Translations under genes and position numbers: made by a program
Shown here: piece after piece, positions 16,875-26,442 of the stretch
Layout: each line of letters starts with the position of its first letter
How positions within the stretch are numbered: position 1 is the first letter of the stretch
NCBI RefSeq assembly: GCF_017814945.1
Contig: NZ_JAGIPX010000016.1
Location: 62,001 to 126,000 of the forward strand
DNA: 64,000 nt
Direction of reading: 5' to 3'
From: Paraburkholderia sp. LEh10
Lineage (GTDB): Bacteria > Pseudomonadota > Gammaproteobacteria > Burkholderiales > Burkholderiaceae
The notes under the pieces: generated by a model
What the model was told of the DNA's origin: nothing
Seen by the model: only the letters and a program-made list of their open reading frames with translations
Databases searched by the model: none

Positions 16875-17765
16875 ATGAACGCAGTAGCACGGAAGAAGGG
16901 GCTGGGCAGGGGGTTGGAAGCGCTGCTCGGCGGAAGCGCGGACATCACGGAGGCGGTCAAGATCAACGGTGCGCCCCATACGTTGCCGCTCGACAAGATG
17001 CAGGCGGGCAAGTATCAGCCGCGCACGCGAATGGACGAAGGCGCGCTGCAGGAACTGGCCGCCAGCATTCGCGCGCAGGGCTTGATGCAGCCGATTCTGG
17101 TGCGGCCTGTGTCGCCGGAAAAATTCGAAATCATTGCTGGCGAGCGACGCTATCGCGCTGCACGTCTTGCCGGCCTCGAAGAAGTGCCTGTGCTGGTTCG
17201 TGACGTGCCCGATCAGGCCGCCGCCGCGATGGCGCTCATCGAGAACATCCAGCGCGAGGACCTGAATCCGCTGGAAGAGGCGCAAGGCATCCAGCGTTTG
17301 CTCGACGAATTCGATTTCACGCACGAACAGGCGGCCGAGTCGGTTGGACGTTCGCGCAGCGCGGTGTCGAACCTTCTGCGTCTGCTGAACCTGGCTTCGC
17401 CCGTGCAAACGATGTTGCTCGCCGGCGATCTCGACATGGGCCACGCGCGCGCATTGCTCGCCGTCGACGCCGCCACTCAGATCACGCTTGCGAATCAGGT
17501 GGTCAACAAGCGGATGTCCGTGCGTGAGACGGAAAAGCTTGTGACGGCCACGACGAAGGCCGCGCCCGCCGTCAAGGCGAAGCCGAACAACGATGGTGGC
17601 CGGGACACGCGCCGGCTCGAAGAGGAACTGTCCGACCTGCTCGCCGCGACGGTGAAGATCAAGCTTGGACGGCGCGGGCGAGGGCAGGTGCTCGTCGATT
17701 TTGGCGATCTTGATGCGCTCGAAGGCATTCTTGCCCGGTTGCGGGGCAATACGTCGGCGGCATGA
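16875..17765 (+). CDS. parB: Chromosome partitioning protein ParB (Spo0J), parS-binding CTPase
   Basis: A 296-residue protein starting MNAVARKKGLGRGLEALLGG. The N-terminal ParB/sulfiredoxin-type domain contains AGERRYRAARLAGL, the CTP-binding GERRxR motif, and ENIQREDLNPLEEAQG; a helix-turn-helix follows with VGRSRSAVSNLLRLL. It loads onto parS and spreads as a CTP-dependent clamp. The start at 16875 has GAGG seven bases upstream; the in-frame ATG at 16833 near the parA stop would add 14 atypical residues. It overlaps the next gene by 4 bp. Confidence 0.96.
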   Translation: MNAVARKKGLGRGLEALLGGSADITEAVKINGAPHTLPLDKMQAGKYQPRTRMDEGALQELAASIRAQGLMQPILVRPVSPEKFEIIAGERRYRAARLAGLEEVPVLVRDVPDQAAAAMALIENIQREDLNPLEEAQGIQRLLDEFDFTHEQAAESVGRSRSAVSNLLRLLNLASPVQTMLLAGDLDMGHARALLAVDAATQITLANQVVNKRMSVRETEKLVTATTKAAPAVKAKPNNDGGRDTRRLEEELSDLLAATVKIKLGRRGRGQVLVDFGDLDALEGILARLRGNTSAA

Positions 17766-18925
17766 CAATCAATTCAATGCCGACTGCTGAGCAAGCGCTG
17801 AAATCGCCTCGAACCCTGCTGCGCGCGATCACTCACTATGTAGCGAAAGAGCCGGTCCTTGCCGTGCTCGTAGCCGCGTTGATCGCGCTACAGGTCTTCC
17901 ATCCGCGCCCATTCAAGTCGTTTCCTGCGCTGGTCGATTGGGAAACGGTCATGACCCTTGCAGGGCTTCTGATCCTGACGAAAGCCGTCGAATGTTCAGG
18001 ATTCCTGATATGGTTCGCACATCGTGTCGTCCATCATATCCATTCGCAGCGCGCGCTGGCTTATTTGCTGATCGCGCTGGCCGCTGCGCTTTCGACCTTG
18101 CTGACCAATGACGTCGCGTTGTTTGTCGTCGTGCCGCTCGCATTGTCGTTGAACGAGTTGACGCCGCTTCCACTCAAGCGCCTCGTGATTTTCATCGCGA
18201 TCGCAGTCAACGCTGGTTCGATTCTCACTCCGCTGGGCAATCCACAAAATCTGTTTCTCTGGCAGACGAGCGGCGTTTCGTTCGGCGGATTCGTGCTGGC
18301 GCTTGCGCCATTGTGCGTTGCGTTGATGGCGATGCTATATGCATTGACGGCGGTATCGTTCAAGAATGTCGCGCTCGACTTGTCGAAGGATACAGAACCC
18401 CATCCCGTCGACCGTCCGCTGCTTGGCGTCGCCGTGATTCTCTTTGCGGCGTTTGTCCTGCTCGCCGACGCGCATCGCGTAAGTATCGGATTAATTGGTG
18501 TCGGCCTCGGATTCATCTTTTGGCGTCCGCGAATTATTCTGAAGATCGATTGGCTTTTGCTGCTGATCTTCGTGTTCATGTTCATCGTTCTGAGGAGCGT
18601 CGCGGCATTGCCGTGGGTGCACGACGCCGTCGGACAGCTGCACCTCACGACACCGCTGCGCGCCTATGCAGCGAGCGCGGTGCTTTCGCAGTTCATTAGC
18701 AATGTTCCTGCTGCGATCATGCTCGCTGAGTTTTCAAAGGACTGGCGGGCGCTCGCGTTCGGCGTTAGCGTCGGCGGATTTGGATTTGCGATCGGATCGC
18801 TCGCGAATCTGATTGCAATGAGGCTTGCAGGACAGCGCGGCATGTGGGCGCAGTTTCATCTCTTTTCGGTCCCGTTCTGGGTCGTAGGCGGGGTTGTCGG
18901 CGGCTGGCTTCTGTTGCATTTTTGA
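17762..18925 (+). CDS. Anion/citrate-type transporter of the ion transporter superfamily
   Basis: A 387-residue polytopic membrane protein translationally coupled to parB. The LLTNDVALFVVVPLALSL segment and the NAGSILTPLGNPQNLFLW segment are the paired re-entrant/helix motifs found in ArsB, NhaD and CitT/SLC13-like transporters. About ten hydrophobic helices are visible. The transported ion cannot be read from the sequence. Its link to the par genes appears positional rather than functional; no terminator is seen between parB and this gene. Confidence 0.75.
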   Translation: MTINSMPTAEQALKSPRTLLRAITHYVAKEPVLAVLVAALIALQVFHPRPFKSFPALVDWETVMTLAGLLILTKAVECSGFLIWFAHRVVHHIHSQRALAYLLIALAAALSTLLTNDVALFVVVPLALSLNELTPLPLKRLVIFIAIAVNAGSILTPLGNPQNLFLWQTSGVSFGGFVLALAPLCVALMAMLYALTAVSFKNVALDLSKDTEPHPVDRPLLGVAVILFAAFVLLADAHRVSIGLIGVGLGFIFWRPRIILKIDWLLLLIFVFMFIVLRSVAALPWVHDAVGQLHLTTPLRAYAASAVLSQFISNVPAAIMLAEFSKDWRALAFGVSVGGFGFAIGSLANLIAMRLAGQRGMWAQFHLFSVPFWVVGGVVGGWLLLHF

Positions 18926-19097
18926 CACTTGTGCGAGCCTCGAAAAGGCGTTCCGAAGCGGGCCGCCATAGCACAACTCGACCCGCGCTTCCCCGTCTCC
19001 CGCAACCGCCTTACATTTGCAGTCCGATGGCCTGAAAACGCAGGTTTTCCGCATCATGAAGCGCCGTTTCACGCCGGTTATTGGTCGGGCTAAAGTC

Positions 19098-19126
19098 TTG
19101 AATTGCCTGCAACTATCGCTTACAAT
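19098..19126 (+). promoter_or_regulatory. Promoter of the atp operon
   Basis: TTGAAT (19098-19103) and TACAAT (19121-19126) are separated by exactly 17 bases, about 80 bases before atpI. It is one of the best sigma-70-like matches in the window. Confidence 0.7.
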
Positions 19127-19206
19127 CGCCCGGATTTATTTGCTAGGTAACCCCGTAAGCGGTGCGAAAGCTCGCGGGCTGAAACAGGACTTTGCGGAAT
19201 ACTGCG

Positions 19207-19752
19207 ATGGCGGTCAAAGCGTCGAACCAAAAGCCGCAGCAACGGCACGACGAACACCGCGAAGATCGCATCGGTTCGCAAGCGCCCGCTGGTCAGCGTG
19301 CAACGCATGACGACGCGTGGGATGCCGAGCAGCAAGATAACAATATCGTTCCGCTCACGCGGGCCGAGGCCGAAAAACTGTTCGGTCCGAACGTGAGTCG
19401 TCCATCGCGCGTCACACCGTTCAAGGTCGTGATTGCGCAAATGGTTTTGTCCCTGGGTGCAACGCTGTTGTGGTGGCTGTTCTACAAGCCGCCGGGTGCT
19501 GCTGCGCTGTCAGCGTTCCTGGGGGGAGCGATTTGCTGGGTGCCGAGCGCATTGTTCGCGGCACGTCTTAAGAAGTTGAGCGGCGCCGAAACGGTGATGA
19601 GCTGGATGATCGGTGAAGCGCTCAAGATGGGGACAACGATTGCGATGTTTATTGCCATCGCATTCTGGTATCACGACGTACGGTGGATTCCGCTGCTCGT
19701 GACTTACCTCATCGCTCTCAAGACGTATTGGATCGCGCTCGCCTGGCGATGA
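19207..19752 (+). CDS. atpI: ATP synthase subunit I
   Basis: A 181-residue protein with a hydrophilic N-terminal part of about 75 residues and four hydrophobic segments after it (from KVVIAQMVLSLGATLLWWLF onward). AtpI is a non-essential accessory protein thought to assist assembly of the c-ring. Position as first gene of the atp operon and the membrane topology support the call. The start at 19207 is preferred over the TTG at 19192; a later ATG at 19306 is also possible. It is followed by a 158-bp gap before atpB. Confidence 0.8.
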   Translation: MAVKASNQKPQQRHDEHREDRIGSQAPAGQRATHDDAWDAEQQDNNIVPLTRAEAEKLFGPNVSRPSRVTPFKVVIAQMVLSLGATLLWWLFYKPPGAAALSAFLGGAICWVPSALFAARLKKLSGAETVMSWMIGEALKMGTTIAMFIAIAFWYHDVRWIPLLVTYLIALKTYWIALAWR

Positions 19753-19910
19753 AGCAAGCGAGACACTAACTGACGCAAGGCGTGTACAACGCGGCGTCAG
19801 CAACGAGGCGCGCGGGTTGGACAAAAGCCCGCGCTGGCGTGTTCCCGCAATACAGTATTGCGGCGGGAGCGGCCTGGAAGATTTTCGACAATTTGGGTGG
19901 CATTAACGAT

Positions 19911-20762
19911 ATGGCAGCTAGCGAAGGAACGCGCGCTCTGGATCCGTCCGAGTACATTGCGCACCACTTGCAGAATTTTTCCACCGCTCATCAGACGTCG
20001 ATTTTCGACATCCACGTCTGGAATCTCGATACGCTGTTCTGGTCGATCGTGTGCGGTCTCGTCACCATCCTCGTGCTGCGTCTCGCTGCGCGCAAGGCGA
20101 CGTCCGGCGTGCCGGGCCGTTTTCAGTGCGCGATCGAAATGCTGGTTGAAATGGTCGAGGATCAATCGAAGTCGATGATCCACGGCAACCGCGCTTTCAT
20201 TGCGCCGCTCGCGCTGACTGTGTTCGTCTGGGTCGCGCTGATGAACGCGCTCGACTTTCTCCCCGTCGACCTGCCGGGCCGCGTGATCGGCTTGCTGGGT
20301 CTGTCCGGAGTCATCTCGCACCACCGCATCGTTCCGACTGCCGACCTGAACGGCACGATCGGCATCGCGCTCGGCGTGTTCGTGCTGATGATTTACTACA
20401 ACTTCAAGATCAAGGGCGCAGGCGGCTTCGTGCACGAGCTGCTGTCCGCTCCGTTCGGCGCGCATCCGCTGCTGTGGATCCCGAACCTTGCACTGAACAT
20501 CATCGAGTTCGTCGCGAAGACGGTTTCCCTCGGCATGCGGCTGTTCGGCAACATGTACGCGGGTGAGCTGCTGTTCCTGCTGATTGCCCTGCTCGGCAGC
20601 ATCTGGAACTTCGGTGCGGACACGACGGTGCTTGGCTTCATCGGCCACGTGATCGCAGGCAGCGTGTGGGCGATCTTCCACATCCTGATCGTTCTGCTGC
20701 AGGCGTTCATTTTCATGATGCTGACGCTGGTGTACATCGGCCAGGCACACGACTCGCACTAA
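19911..20762 (+). CDS. atpB: F1Fo ATP synthase subunit a
   Basis: A 283-residue inner-membrane subunit that forms the proton half-channels next to the c-ring. The segment VSLGMRLFGNMYAGEL carries the essential Arg and the conserved GNMYAGE motif. The C-terminal helix QAFIFMMLTLVYIGQA is typical. An in-frame GTG at 19782 would add 43 residues without resemblance to known AtpB, so the start MAASEGTR at 19911 is preferred. It is followed by atpE after 83 bp. Confidence 0.96.
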   Translation: MAASEGTRALDPSEYIAHHLQNFSTAHQTSIFDIHVWNLDTLFWSIVCGLVTILVLRLAARKATSGVPGRFQCAIEMLVEMVEDQSKSMIHGNRAFIAPLALTVFVWVALMNALDFLPVDLPGRVIGLLGLSGVISHHRIVPTADLNGTIGIALGVFVLMIYYNFKIKGAGGFVHELLSAPFGAHPLLWIPNLALNIIEFVAKTVSLGMRLFGNMYAGELLFLLIALLGSIWNFGADTTVLGFIGHVIAGSVWAIFHILIVLLQAFIFMMLTLVYIGQAHDSH

Positions 20763-20845
20763 CCGGCGCGTCAAAACGAATCTAGTTTCAAGAATCGTAG
20801 TTTTTTAAATCCCAGTTCCAAAAAGACTTTTCACAAGGAGTGATC

Positions 20846-21115
20846 ATGCAAGCTTTCATCGCCAACATCCAGGGTCTGACCGCCATCGGTATCGGCATCA
20901 TCATCGGCCTGGGTGCAATCGGCGCCTGTATCGGTATCGGTCTGATGGGCGGCAAGTACATCGAGGCATGCGCTCGTCAGCCGGAACTGATGAACCCGCT
21001 GCAAACCAAGATGTTCCTGCTGGCTGGTCTGATCGATGCGGCGTTCCTGATTGGCGTTGGTGTGGCAATGCTGTTTGCGTTCGCGAACCCGCTGCTGTCG
21101 AAGCTGGCAGGCTGA
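20846..21115 (+). CDS. atpE: F1Fo ATP synthase subunit c
   Basis: An 89-residue hairpin of two transmembrane helices joined by the polar loop ARQPE (residues 43-47). The proton-carrying carboxylate is Asp64 in LAGLIDAAF. Glycine-rich helix 1 (GIGIIIGLGAIGACIGIG) allows tight ring packing. No sodium-binding signature (Gln/Glu pairs) is seen, so the ring is probably proton-coupled. A perfect AAGGAG lies five bases before ATG 20846, in keeping with the high copy number needed. Confidence 0.97.
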   Translation: MQAFIANIQGLTAIGIGIIIGLGAIGACIGIGLMGGKYIEACARQPELMNPLQTKMFLLAGLIDAAFLIGVGVAMLFAFANPLLSKLAG

Positions 21116-21253
21116 GGTTCCTCGGAAGTGCGCGCCTGATCTATAACTGAGAAGGGCGCAAAGCGGAACGGGCACTAAGGCGCTGATCGAGCAATGAATC
21201 GATGAGCGCCTTGCCGTTTCCCCCTCCGATCAAGCAACGTTTAAGGAAACACC

Positions 21254-21724
21254 GTGAATCTCAACGCAACCCTGTTTGCGCAAATGGTCGTGTTCCTGAT
21301 CCTCGCGTGGTTCACGATGAAGTTCGTGTGGCCGCCGCTGATCAACGCCCTCGACGAGCGCTCGAAAAAGATCGCCGATGGCCTCTCGGCCGCTGAAAAG
21401 GGCAAGCTGGAACTCGAAGCTGCGCACAAGCGCGTCGACCAGGAACTCGCTCAGGCACGCAATGATGGCCAGCAACGCATCGCTGATGCCGAAAAGCGCG
21501 CAGTTGCGGTCGCCGACGAAATCAAGGCACAGGCGCAAGCCGAAGCCGCTCGTATCATCGCTCAGGCGAAAGCTGACGCTGACCAACAGATCGTGAAGGC
21601 GCGCGAAGCGCTGCGTGGCGAAGTCGCCGCGCTCGCCGTGAAGGGTGCCGAACAGATCCTGAAGCGCGAAGTCAACCAGGCGGCTCACGCCGACCTGCTG
21701 AATCAACTCAAAGCCGAGCTCTGA
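21254..21724 (+). CDS. atpF: F1Fo ATP synthase subunit b
   Basis: A 156-residue subunit with one N-terminal transmembrane helix (TLFAQMVVFLILAWFTMKFVW is its region) and a long, charged, alanine-rich helix that forms the peripheral stalk dimer. It uses a GTG start at 21254 with AAGGAAA upstream. Only two bases separate it from atpH. Confidence 0.96.
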   Translation: MNLNATLFAQMVVFLILAWFTMKFVWPPLINALDERSKKIADGLSAAEKGKLELEAAHKRVDQELAQARNDGQQRIADAEKRAVAVADEIKAQAQAEAARIIAQAKADADQQIVKAREALRGEVAALAVKGAEQILKREVNQAAHADLLNQLKAEL

Positions 21725-21726
21725 TC

Positions 21727-22266
21727 ATGGCCGAACTTGCAACCATCGCCCGTCCGTACGCAGAAGCGCTGTTTGGCGTGGCCGAAGCTGGTGACATCGC
21801 CGCCTGGTCCACGCTCGTGCAGGAGCTGGCACAGGTTGCGCGTCTGCCCGAAGTGCTGTCGATTGCCTCGAGCCCGAAAGTCAGCCGTGCACAGATCAGC
21901 GACCTGCTGCTGGCCGCGGTGAAATCGCCGCTCAAGGACAATGCGCAAGCGAAGAATCTGGTTCAGATGCTGGTCGACAATCATCGTCTGCCGCTCTTGC
22001 CGGAAATCGCCACGCAGTTCGAAGAGTTGAAGAACGCCCGCGAAGGTGCGGCCGATGCGCTGATCGTCAGCGCATTCCCCCTCGAAGGTGCGCAGCTGGA
22101 CGACCTCGTCGCAAGCCTCGAACGCAAATTCAAACGCAAGCTGAAGCCGACGGTCCAGGTGGACCCGTCGCTGATCGGCGGCGTTCGCGTGACGGTCGGC
22201 GACGAAGTGCTCGATACCTCGGTCCGCGCGCGGCTCGCCAGCATGCAGACGGCTCTGACCGCCTGA
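21727..22266 (+). CDS. atpH: F1Fo ATP synthase subunit delta
   Basis: A 179-residue subunit joining the peripheral stalk to the top of F1. It begins MAELATIARPYAEALF, the family's conserved N-terminal helix, and ends with the VDPSLIGGVRVTVGDEVLDTSVRARL segment diagnostic of delta/OSCP. It follows atpF almost directly, indicating coupled translation. Confidence 0.96.
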   Translation: MAELATIARPYAEALFGVAEAGDIAAWSTLVQELAQVARLPEVLSIASSPKVSRAQISDLLLAAVKSPLKDNAQAKNLVQMLVDNHRLPLLPEIATQFEELKNAREGAADALIVSAFPLEGAQLDDLVASLERKFKRKLKPTVQVDPSLIGGVRVTVGDEVLDTSVRARLASMQTALTA

Positions 22267-22324
22267 AGCCCTCACGTGGTTGTGGCGGCTGGCACGCAAC
22301 AGAATTGACTATCAGGAGCGAATA

Positions 22325-23866
22325 ATGCAACTCAATCCCTCTGAGATCAGCGAGCTGATCAAGAGCCGGATCCAGGGCCTTGAAGCGAGCGCAGACGTTC
22401 GCAACCAGGGCACCGTGATCTCCGTGACCGACGGTATCGTGCGTATCCACGGCCTGTCGGAAGTGATGCAGGGCGAAATGCTCGAATTCCCGGGCAACAC
22501 CTTCGGTCTCGCGCTGAACCTCGAGCGCGACTCGGTCGGCGCGGTGATTCTGGGCGAGTACGAACACATCTCGGAAGGCGACATCGTCAAGACGACGGGC
22601 CGCATTCTCGAAGTGCCCGTGGGTCCCGAACTGATCGGCCGCGTGGTCGACGCGCTGGGTAACCCGATCGACGGCAAGGGCCCGATCAACGCGAAGATGA
22701 CCGACGCAATCGAAAAGATCGCTCCGGGCGTGATCTGGCGTAAGTCGGTGTCGCAGCCGGTGCAAACCGGTCTGAAGTCGATCGACTCGATGGTGCCGAT
22801 CGGCCGTGGCCAGCGCGAGCTGATCATTGGCGACCGTCAGTGCGGCAAGACGGCCGTCGCTGTCGACACGATCATCAACCAGAAGGGCAAGGACCTGATC
22901 TGTATCTACGTCGCGATCGGCCAGAAGGCTTCGTCGATCATGAACGTGGTTCGCAAGCTCGAAGAAACGGGCGCGATGGCATACACGATCGTCGTCGCCG
23001 CTTCGGCTTCGGAATCGGCCGCGATGCAGTACCTCGCGCCGTACGCCGGCTGCACGATGGGCGAATACTTCCGCGACCGCGGCCAGGACGCGCTGATCGT
23101 CTATGACGACTTGACCAAGCAGGCTTGGGCATACCGTCAGATCTCGCTGCTGCTGCGCCGTCCGCCGGGCCGTGAAGCTTACCCGGGCGACGTGTTCTAT
23201 CTGCACTCGCGTCTGCTGGAGCGTGCTGCTCGCGTTTCGGAAGAGTACGTCGAGAAGTTCACGAACGGCGAAGTGAAGGGCAAGAGCGGCTCGCTGACGG
23301 CACTGCCCATCATCGAAACGCAGGCAGGCGACGTGACGGCTTTCGTTCCGACGAACGTGATCTCGATTACCGACGGCCAGATCTTCCTGGAAACCGACCT
23401 CTTCAACGCAGGTATCCGCCCGGCAATTAACGCTGGCGTGTCGGTGTCGCGTGTGGGTGGTGCGGCTCAGACGAAGGTTGTGAAGAAGCTGTCGGGTGGT
23501 ATCCGTACCGACCTCGCGCAGTATCGTGAACTGGCAGCGTTCGCGCAGTTCGCATCGGACCTCGACGAAGCAACCCGCAAGCAGCTGGAGCGCGGCCGCC
23601 GCGTGACGGAACTGCTGAAGCAGCCGCAATATCAGCCGCTGCAAGTGTGGGAGCTGTCGGTGTCGCTGTTCGCAGCGAACAACGGCTACCTCGACGATCT
23701 GGAAGTGTCGCAAGTGCTGGCCTTCGAAAAGGGCCTGCGCGATTTCCTGAAGTCGAAGCATGCTGACCTGATCAAGCGCATCGAAGACAACAAGGACTTG
23801 TCGAAGGACGACGAAAGCGCGCTGCACGCCGCGATCAAGGACTTCAAGAAGTCGGGCGCTTATTGA
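22325..23866 (+). CDS. atpA: F1Fo ATP synthase subunit alpha
   Basis: The 513-residue regulatory nucleotide-binding subunit of F1. The P-loop is GDRQCGKTAV (E. coli has GDRQTGKT) and the region around SVSRVGGAAQTK contains the arginine finger for the catalytic sites. The length is normal. GGAGCGAATA precedes ATG 22325. A very long open frame on the opposite strand across this gene and its neighbours is a by-product of codon bias. Confidence 0.97.
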   Translation: MQLNPSEISELIKSRIQGLEASADVRNQGTVISVTDGIVRIHGLSEVMQGEMLEFPGNTFGLALNLERDSVGAVILGEYEHISEGDIVKTTGRILEVPVGPELIGRVVDALGNPIDGKGPINAKMTDAIEKIAPGVIWRKSVSQPVQTGLKSIDSMVPIGRGQRELIIGDRQCGKTAVAVDTIINQKGKDLICIYVAIGQKASSIMNVVRKLEETGAMAYTIVVAASASESAAMQYLAPYAGCTMGEYFRDRGQDALIVYDDLTKQAWAYRQISLLLRRPPGREAYPGDVFYLHSRLLERAARVSEEYVEKFTNGEVKGKSGSLTALPIIETQAGDVTAFVPTNVISITDGQIFLETDLFNAGIRPAINAGVSVSRVGGAAQTKVVKKLSGGIRTDLAQYRELAAFAQFASDLDEATRKQLERGRRVTELLKQPQYQPLQVWELSVSLFAANNGYLDDLEVSQVLAFEKGLRDFLKSKHADLIKRIEDNKDLSKDDESALHAAIKDFKKSGAY

Positions 23867-23956
23867 TCCGCGAGTGATCCGCAAGGCATAAACGGACCTT
23901 GAAGCAACGTCGGCGCGTGAAAGCGCGCCTACGTTGCTTCGATCAAGGAGCAAGCA

Positions 23957-24844
23957 ATGGCTGGAATGAAGGAAATTCGCGGCAAGATCAAGAGCGTGCA
24001 AAACACGCGCAAGATCACGAAAGCGATGGAGATGGTGGCCGCATCGAAGATGCGCCGCGCCCAGGAGCGCATGCGCGCCGCTCGCCCGTACGCCGACAAG
24101 GTCCGCGATATCGCTGCGCACATGAGCAGTGCGACCCCGGAGTATCGTCACCCGTTCATGGTGTCGAACGAAGGCGCGAAGTCGACGGGCTTCATCCTTG
24201 TTACGACCGACAAGGGTCTGTGCGGCGGTATGAACACGAACGTGCTGCGCGCTTCGCTCCAGAAGTTCAAGGAGCTCGAAGGCCAAGGCAAGACGGTCGA
24301 AGCAACGGCAATCGGCGGCAAGGGTCTCGGCTTTCTGAACCGTCTGCGCGCGAAGGTTGTATCGAACGTCGTGCAACTGGGCGACACGCCGCACCTCGAA
24401 AAGCTGATCGGCGCTGTGAAGGTCCAGCTCGACATGTACTCGGAAGGCAAGGTTTCCGCCGTGTACCTCGCGTACACCCGCTTCGTCAACACGATGAAGC
24501 AGGAGCCGGTGATCGAGCAGCTGCTGCCGCTGTCGGCGGAACAGTTCGAGAACGCGGACGAGAAGGGTAGCCCGACGCCGAATACAGCGTGGGACTACAT
24601 CTACGAGCCGGACGCGCAAACCGTCGTCGACGAACTGCTGGTGCGTTATGTCGAAGCGCTGGTCTATCAGGCCGTCGCGGAAAACATGGCTTCGGAGCAG
24701 TCGGCACGCATGGTCGCGATGAAGGCCGCTTCGGACAACGCGAAGACGGTCATCAATGAACTGCAGCTCTCGTACAACAAGAGCCGTCAGGCAGCGATCA
24801 CGAAGGAACTGTCGGAAATCGTCGGTGGCGCCGCGGCAGTCTGA
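23957..24844 (+). CDS. atpG: F1Fo ATP synthase subunit gamma
   Basis: A 295-residue central rotor shaft. It begins MAGMKEIRGKIKSVQNTRKITKAM, the conserved N-terminal helix, and ends with the SYNKSRQAAITKELSEIVGGAAAV helix that reaches into the catalytic ring. AAGGAG lies just upstream of ATG 23957. An internal acidic-polar stretch (ENADEKGSPTPNTAWDY) typical of proteobacterial gamma subunits is present. Confidence 0.96.
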   Translation: MAGMKEIRGKIKSVQNTRKITKAMEMVAASKMRRAQERMRAARPYADKVRDIAAHMSSATPEYRHPFMVSNEGAKSTGFILVTTDKGLCGGMNTNVLRASLQKFKELEGQGKTVEATAIGGKGLGFLNRLRAKVVSNVVQLGDTPHLEKLIGAVKVQLDMYSEGKVSAVYLAYTRFVNTMKQEPVIEQLLPLSAEQFENADEKGSPTPNTAWDYIYEPDAQTVVDELLVRYVEALVYQAVAENMASEQSARMVAMKAASDNAKTVINELQLSYNKSRQAAITKELSEIVGGAAAV

Positions 24845-24937
24845 CGCTGATGTCGACACGCGGAAGCGCCTTGAAGGCGAGTCCACCGAAACTGCGCCGT
24901 TGCGCGAGTGAAGAATTGAGTATCTAAAGGAAAAGCG

Positions 24938-26332
24938 ATGAGTACTACTGCTTTGGTAGAAGGCAAGATCGTACAGTGCATCGGCGCGGTGATCGACGTG
25001 GAATTCCCGCGTGAATCGATGCCGAAGGTTTACGACGCGCTCATTCTCGAAGGTTCGGAACTGACGCTCGAAGTCCAGCAGCAGCTGGGCGACGGCGTTG
25101 TCCGTACCATCTGTCTGGGTTCGTCGGACGGTCTGCGCCGCGGCGTCGTGGTGAAGAACACCGCGAAGCCGATCAGCGTGCCTGTCGGCAAGCCGACGCT
25201 GGGCCGCATCATGGACGTGCTGGGCCGTCCGATCGACGAAGCTGGCCCGATCTCGAGCGAAACCTCGCGCTCGATCCACCAGAAGGCGCCGGCGTTCGAC
25301 GAGCTGTCGCCGTCGACGGAACTGCTCGAAACGGGTATCAAGGTTATCGACCTGATCTGCCCGTTCGCGAAGGGCGGTAAGGTTGGCCTGTTCGGTGGTG
25401 CAGGCGTGGGCAAGACCGTCAACATGATGGAGCTCATCAACAACATCGCGAAGGAGCACGGCGGTTACTCCGTGTTCGCGGGTGTGGGCGAGCGTACCCG
25501 TGAAGGGAACGACTTCTATCACGAAATGAAGGACTCGAACGTTCTGGACAAGGTCGCGCTGGTCTACGGCCAGATGAACGAGCCGCCGGGCAACCGTCTG
25601 CGCGTCGCGCTGACGGGTCTGACGATGGCCGAGCACTTCCGCGACGAAGGCCTCGACGTGCTGTTCTTCGTCGACAACATCTACCGTTTCACGCTGGCCG
25701 GTACGGAAGTGTCGGCACTGCTGGGCCGTATGCCTTCCGCAGTGGGCTATCAGCCGACGCTGGCTGAAGAAATGGGTAAGCTGCAAGAGCGTATTACGTC
25801 GACCAAGACGGGCTCGATTACGTCGGTTCAGGCCGTGTACGTCCCTGCTGACGACTTGACGGACCCGTCGCCGGCAACGACCTTCGGCCACCTGGACGCA
25901 ACCGTCGTTCTGTCGCGTGACATCGCTTCGCTGGGTATCTACCCGGCCGTGGACCCGCTCGATTCGACGTCGCGTCAGATCGACCCGCACGTGATCGGCG
26001 AAGAGCACTACTCGATCACCCGGGGCGTTCAGCAGACGCTGCAGCGCTACAAGGAACTGCGCGACATTATCGCGATTCTGGGTATGGACGAACTGTCGCC
26101 GGAAGACAAGCTGTCGGTCGCGCGCGCTCGTAAGATCCAGCGTTTCCTGTCGCAGCCGTTCCACGTTGCGGAAGTGTTCACGGGTTCGCCGGGTAAGTAC
26201 GTGCCGCTGAAGGAAACGATCCGTGGCTTCAAGATGATCGTCGACGGCGAGTGCGATCACCTGCCGGAGCAGGCGTTCTACATGGTCGGCACGATCGACG
26301 AAGCCTTCGAAAAGGCCAAGAAGATCCAGTAA
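24938..26332 (+). CDS. atpD: F1Fo ATP synthase subunit beta
   Basis: The 464-residue catalytic subunit of F1. The P-loop is GGAGVGKTV, followed by GVGERTREGNDFYHEM with the catalytic Glu, and ALTGLTMAEHFRD further on. AAAGGAAAAGCG precedes ATG 24938. The sequence has no gap or frameshift relative to the family. Confidence 0.97.
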   Translation: MSTTALVEGKIVQCIGAVIDVEFPRESMPKVYDALILEGSELTLEVQQQLGDGVVRTICLGSSDGLRRGVVVKNTAKPISVPVGKPTLGRIMDVLGRPIDEAGPISSETSRSIHQKAPAFDELSPSTELLETGIKVIDLICPFAKGGKVGLFGGAGVGKTVNMMELINNIAKEHGGYSVFAGVGERTREGNDFYHEMKDSNVLDKVALVYGQMNEPPGNRLRVALTGLTMAEHFRDEGLDVLFFVDNIYRFTLAGTEVSALLGRMPSAVGYQPTLAEEMGKLQERITSTKTGSITSVQAVYVPADDLTDPSPATTFGHLDATVVLSRDIASLGIYPAVDPLDSTSRQIDPHVIGEEHYSITRGVQQTLQRYKELRDIIAILGMDELSPEDKLSVARARKIQRFLSQPFHVAEVFTGSPGKYVPLKETIRGFKMIVDGECDHLPEQAFYMVGTIDEAFEKAKKIQ

Positions 26333-26442
26333 AGGCTGGGTGTAATGAAGCGGGCGCTTGCTCGCGCGCGATTGCCGTCGCAGGACGGCTGTCCGGCAAA
26401 ACAGGCGCCCCGTCCTACACGCTCAACCAGGAGTCGACATAA

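Noticed and set aside
22130..26260. 1376-codon open frame on the minus strand opposite atpA, atpG and atpD
   Set aside because: It lies exactly opposite conserved ATP synthase genes; high-GC codon bias with rare stop complements explains it, and its Arg/His-rich translation resembles no protein.
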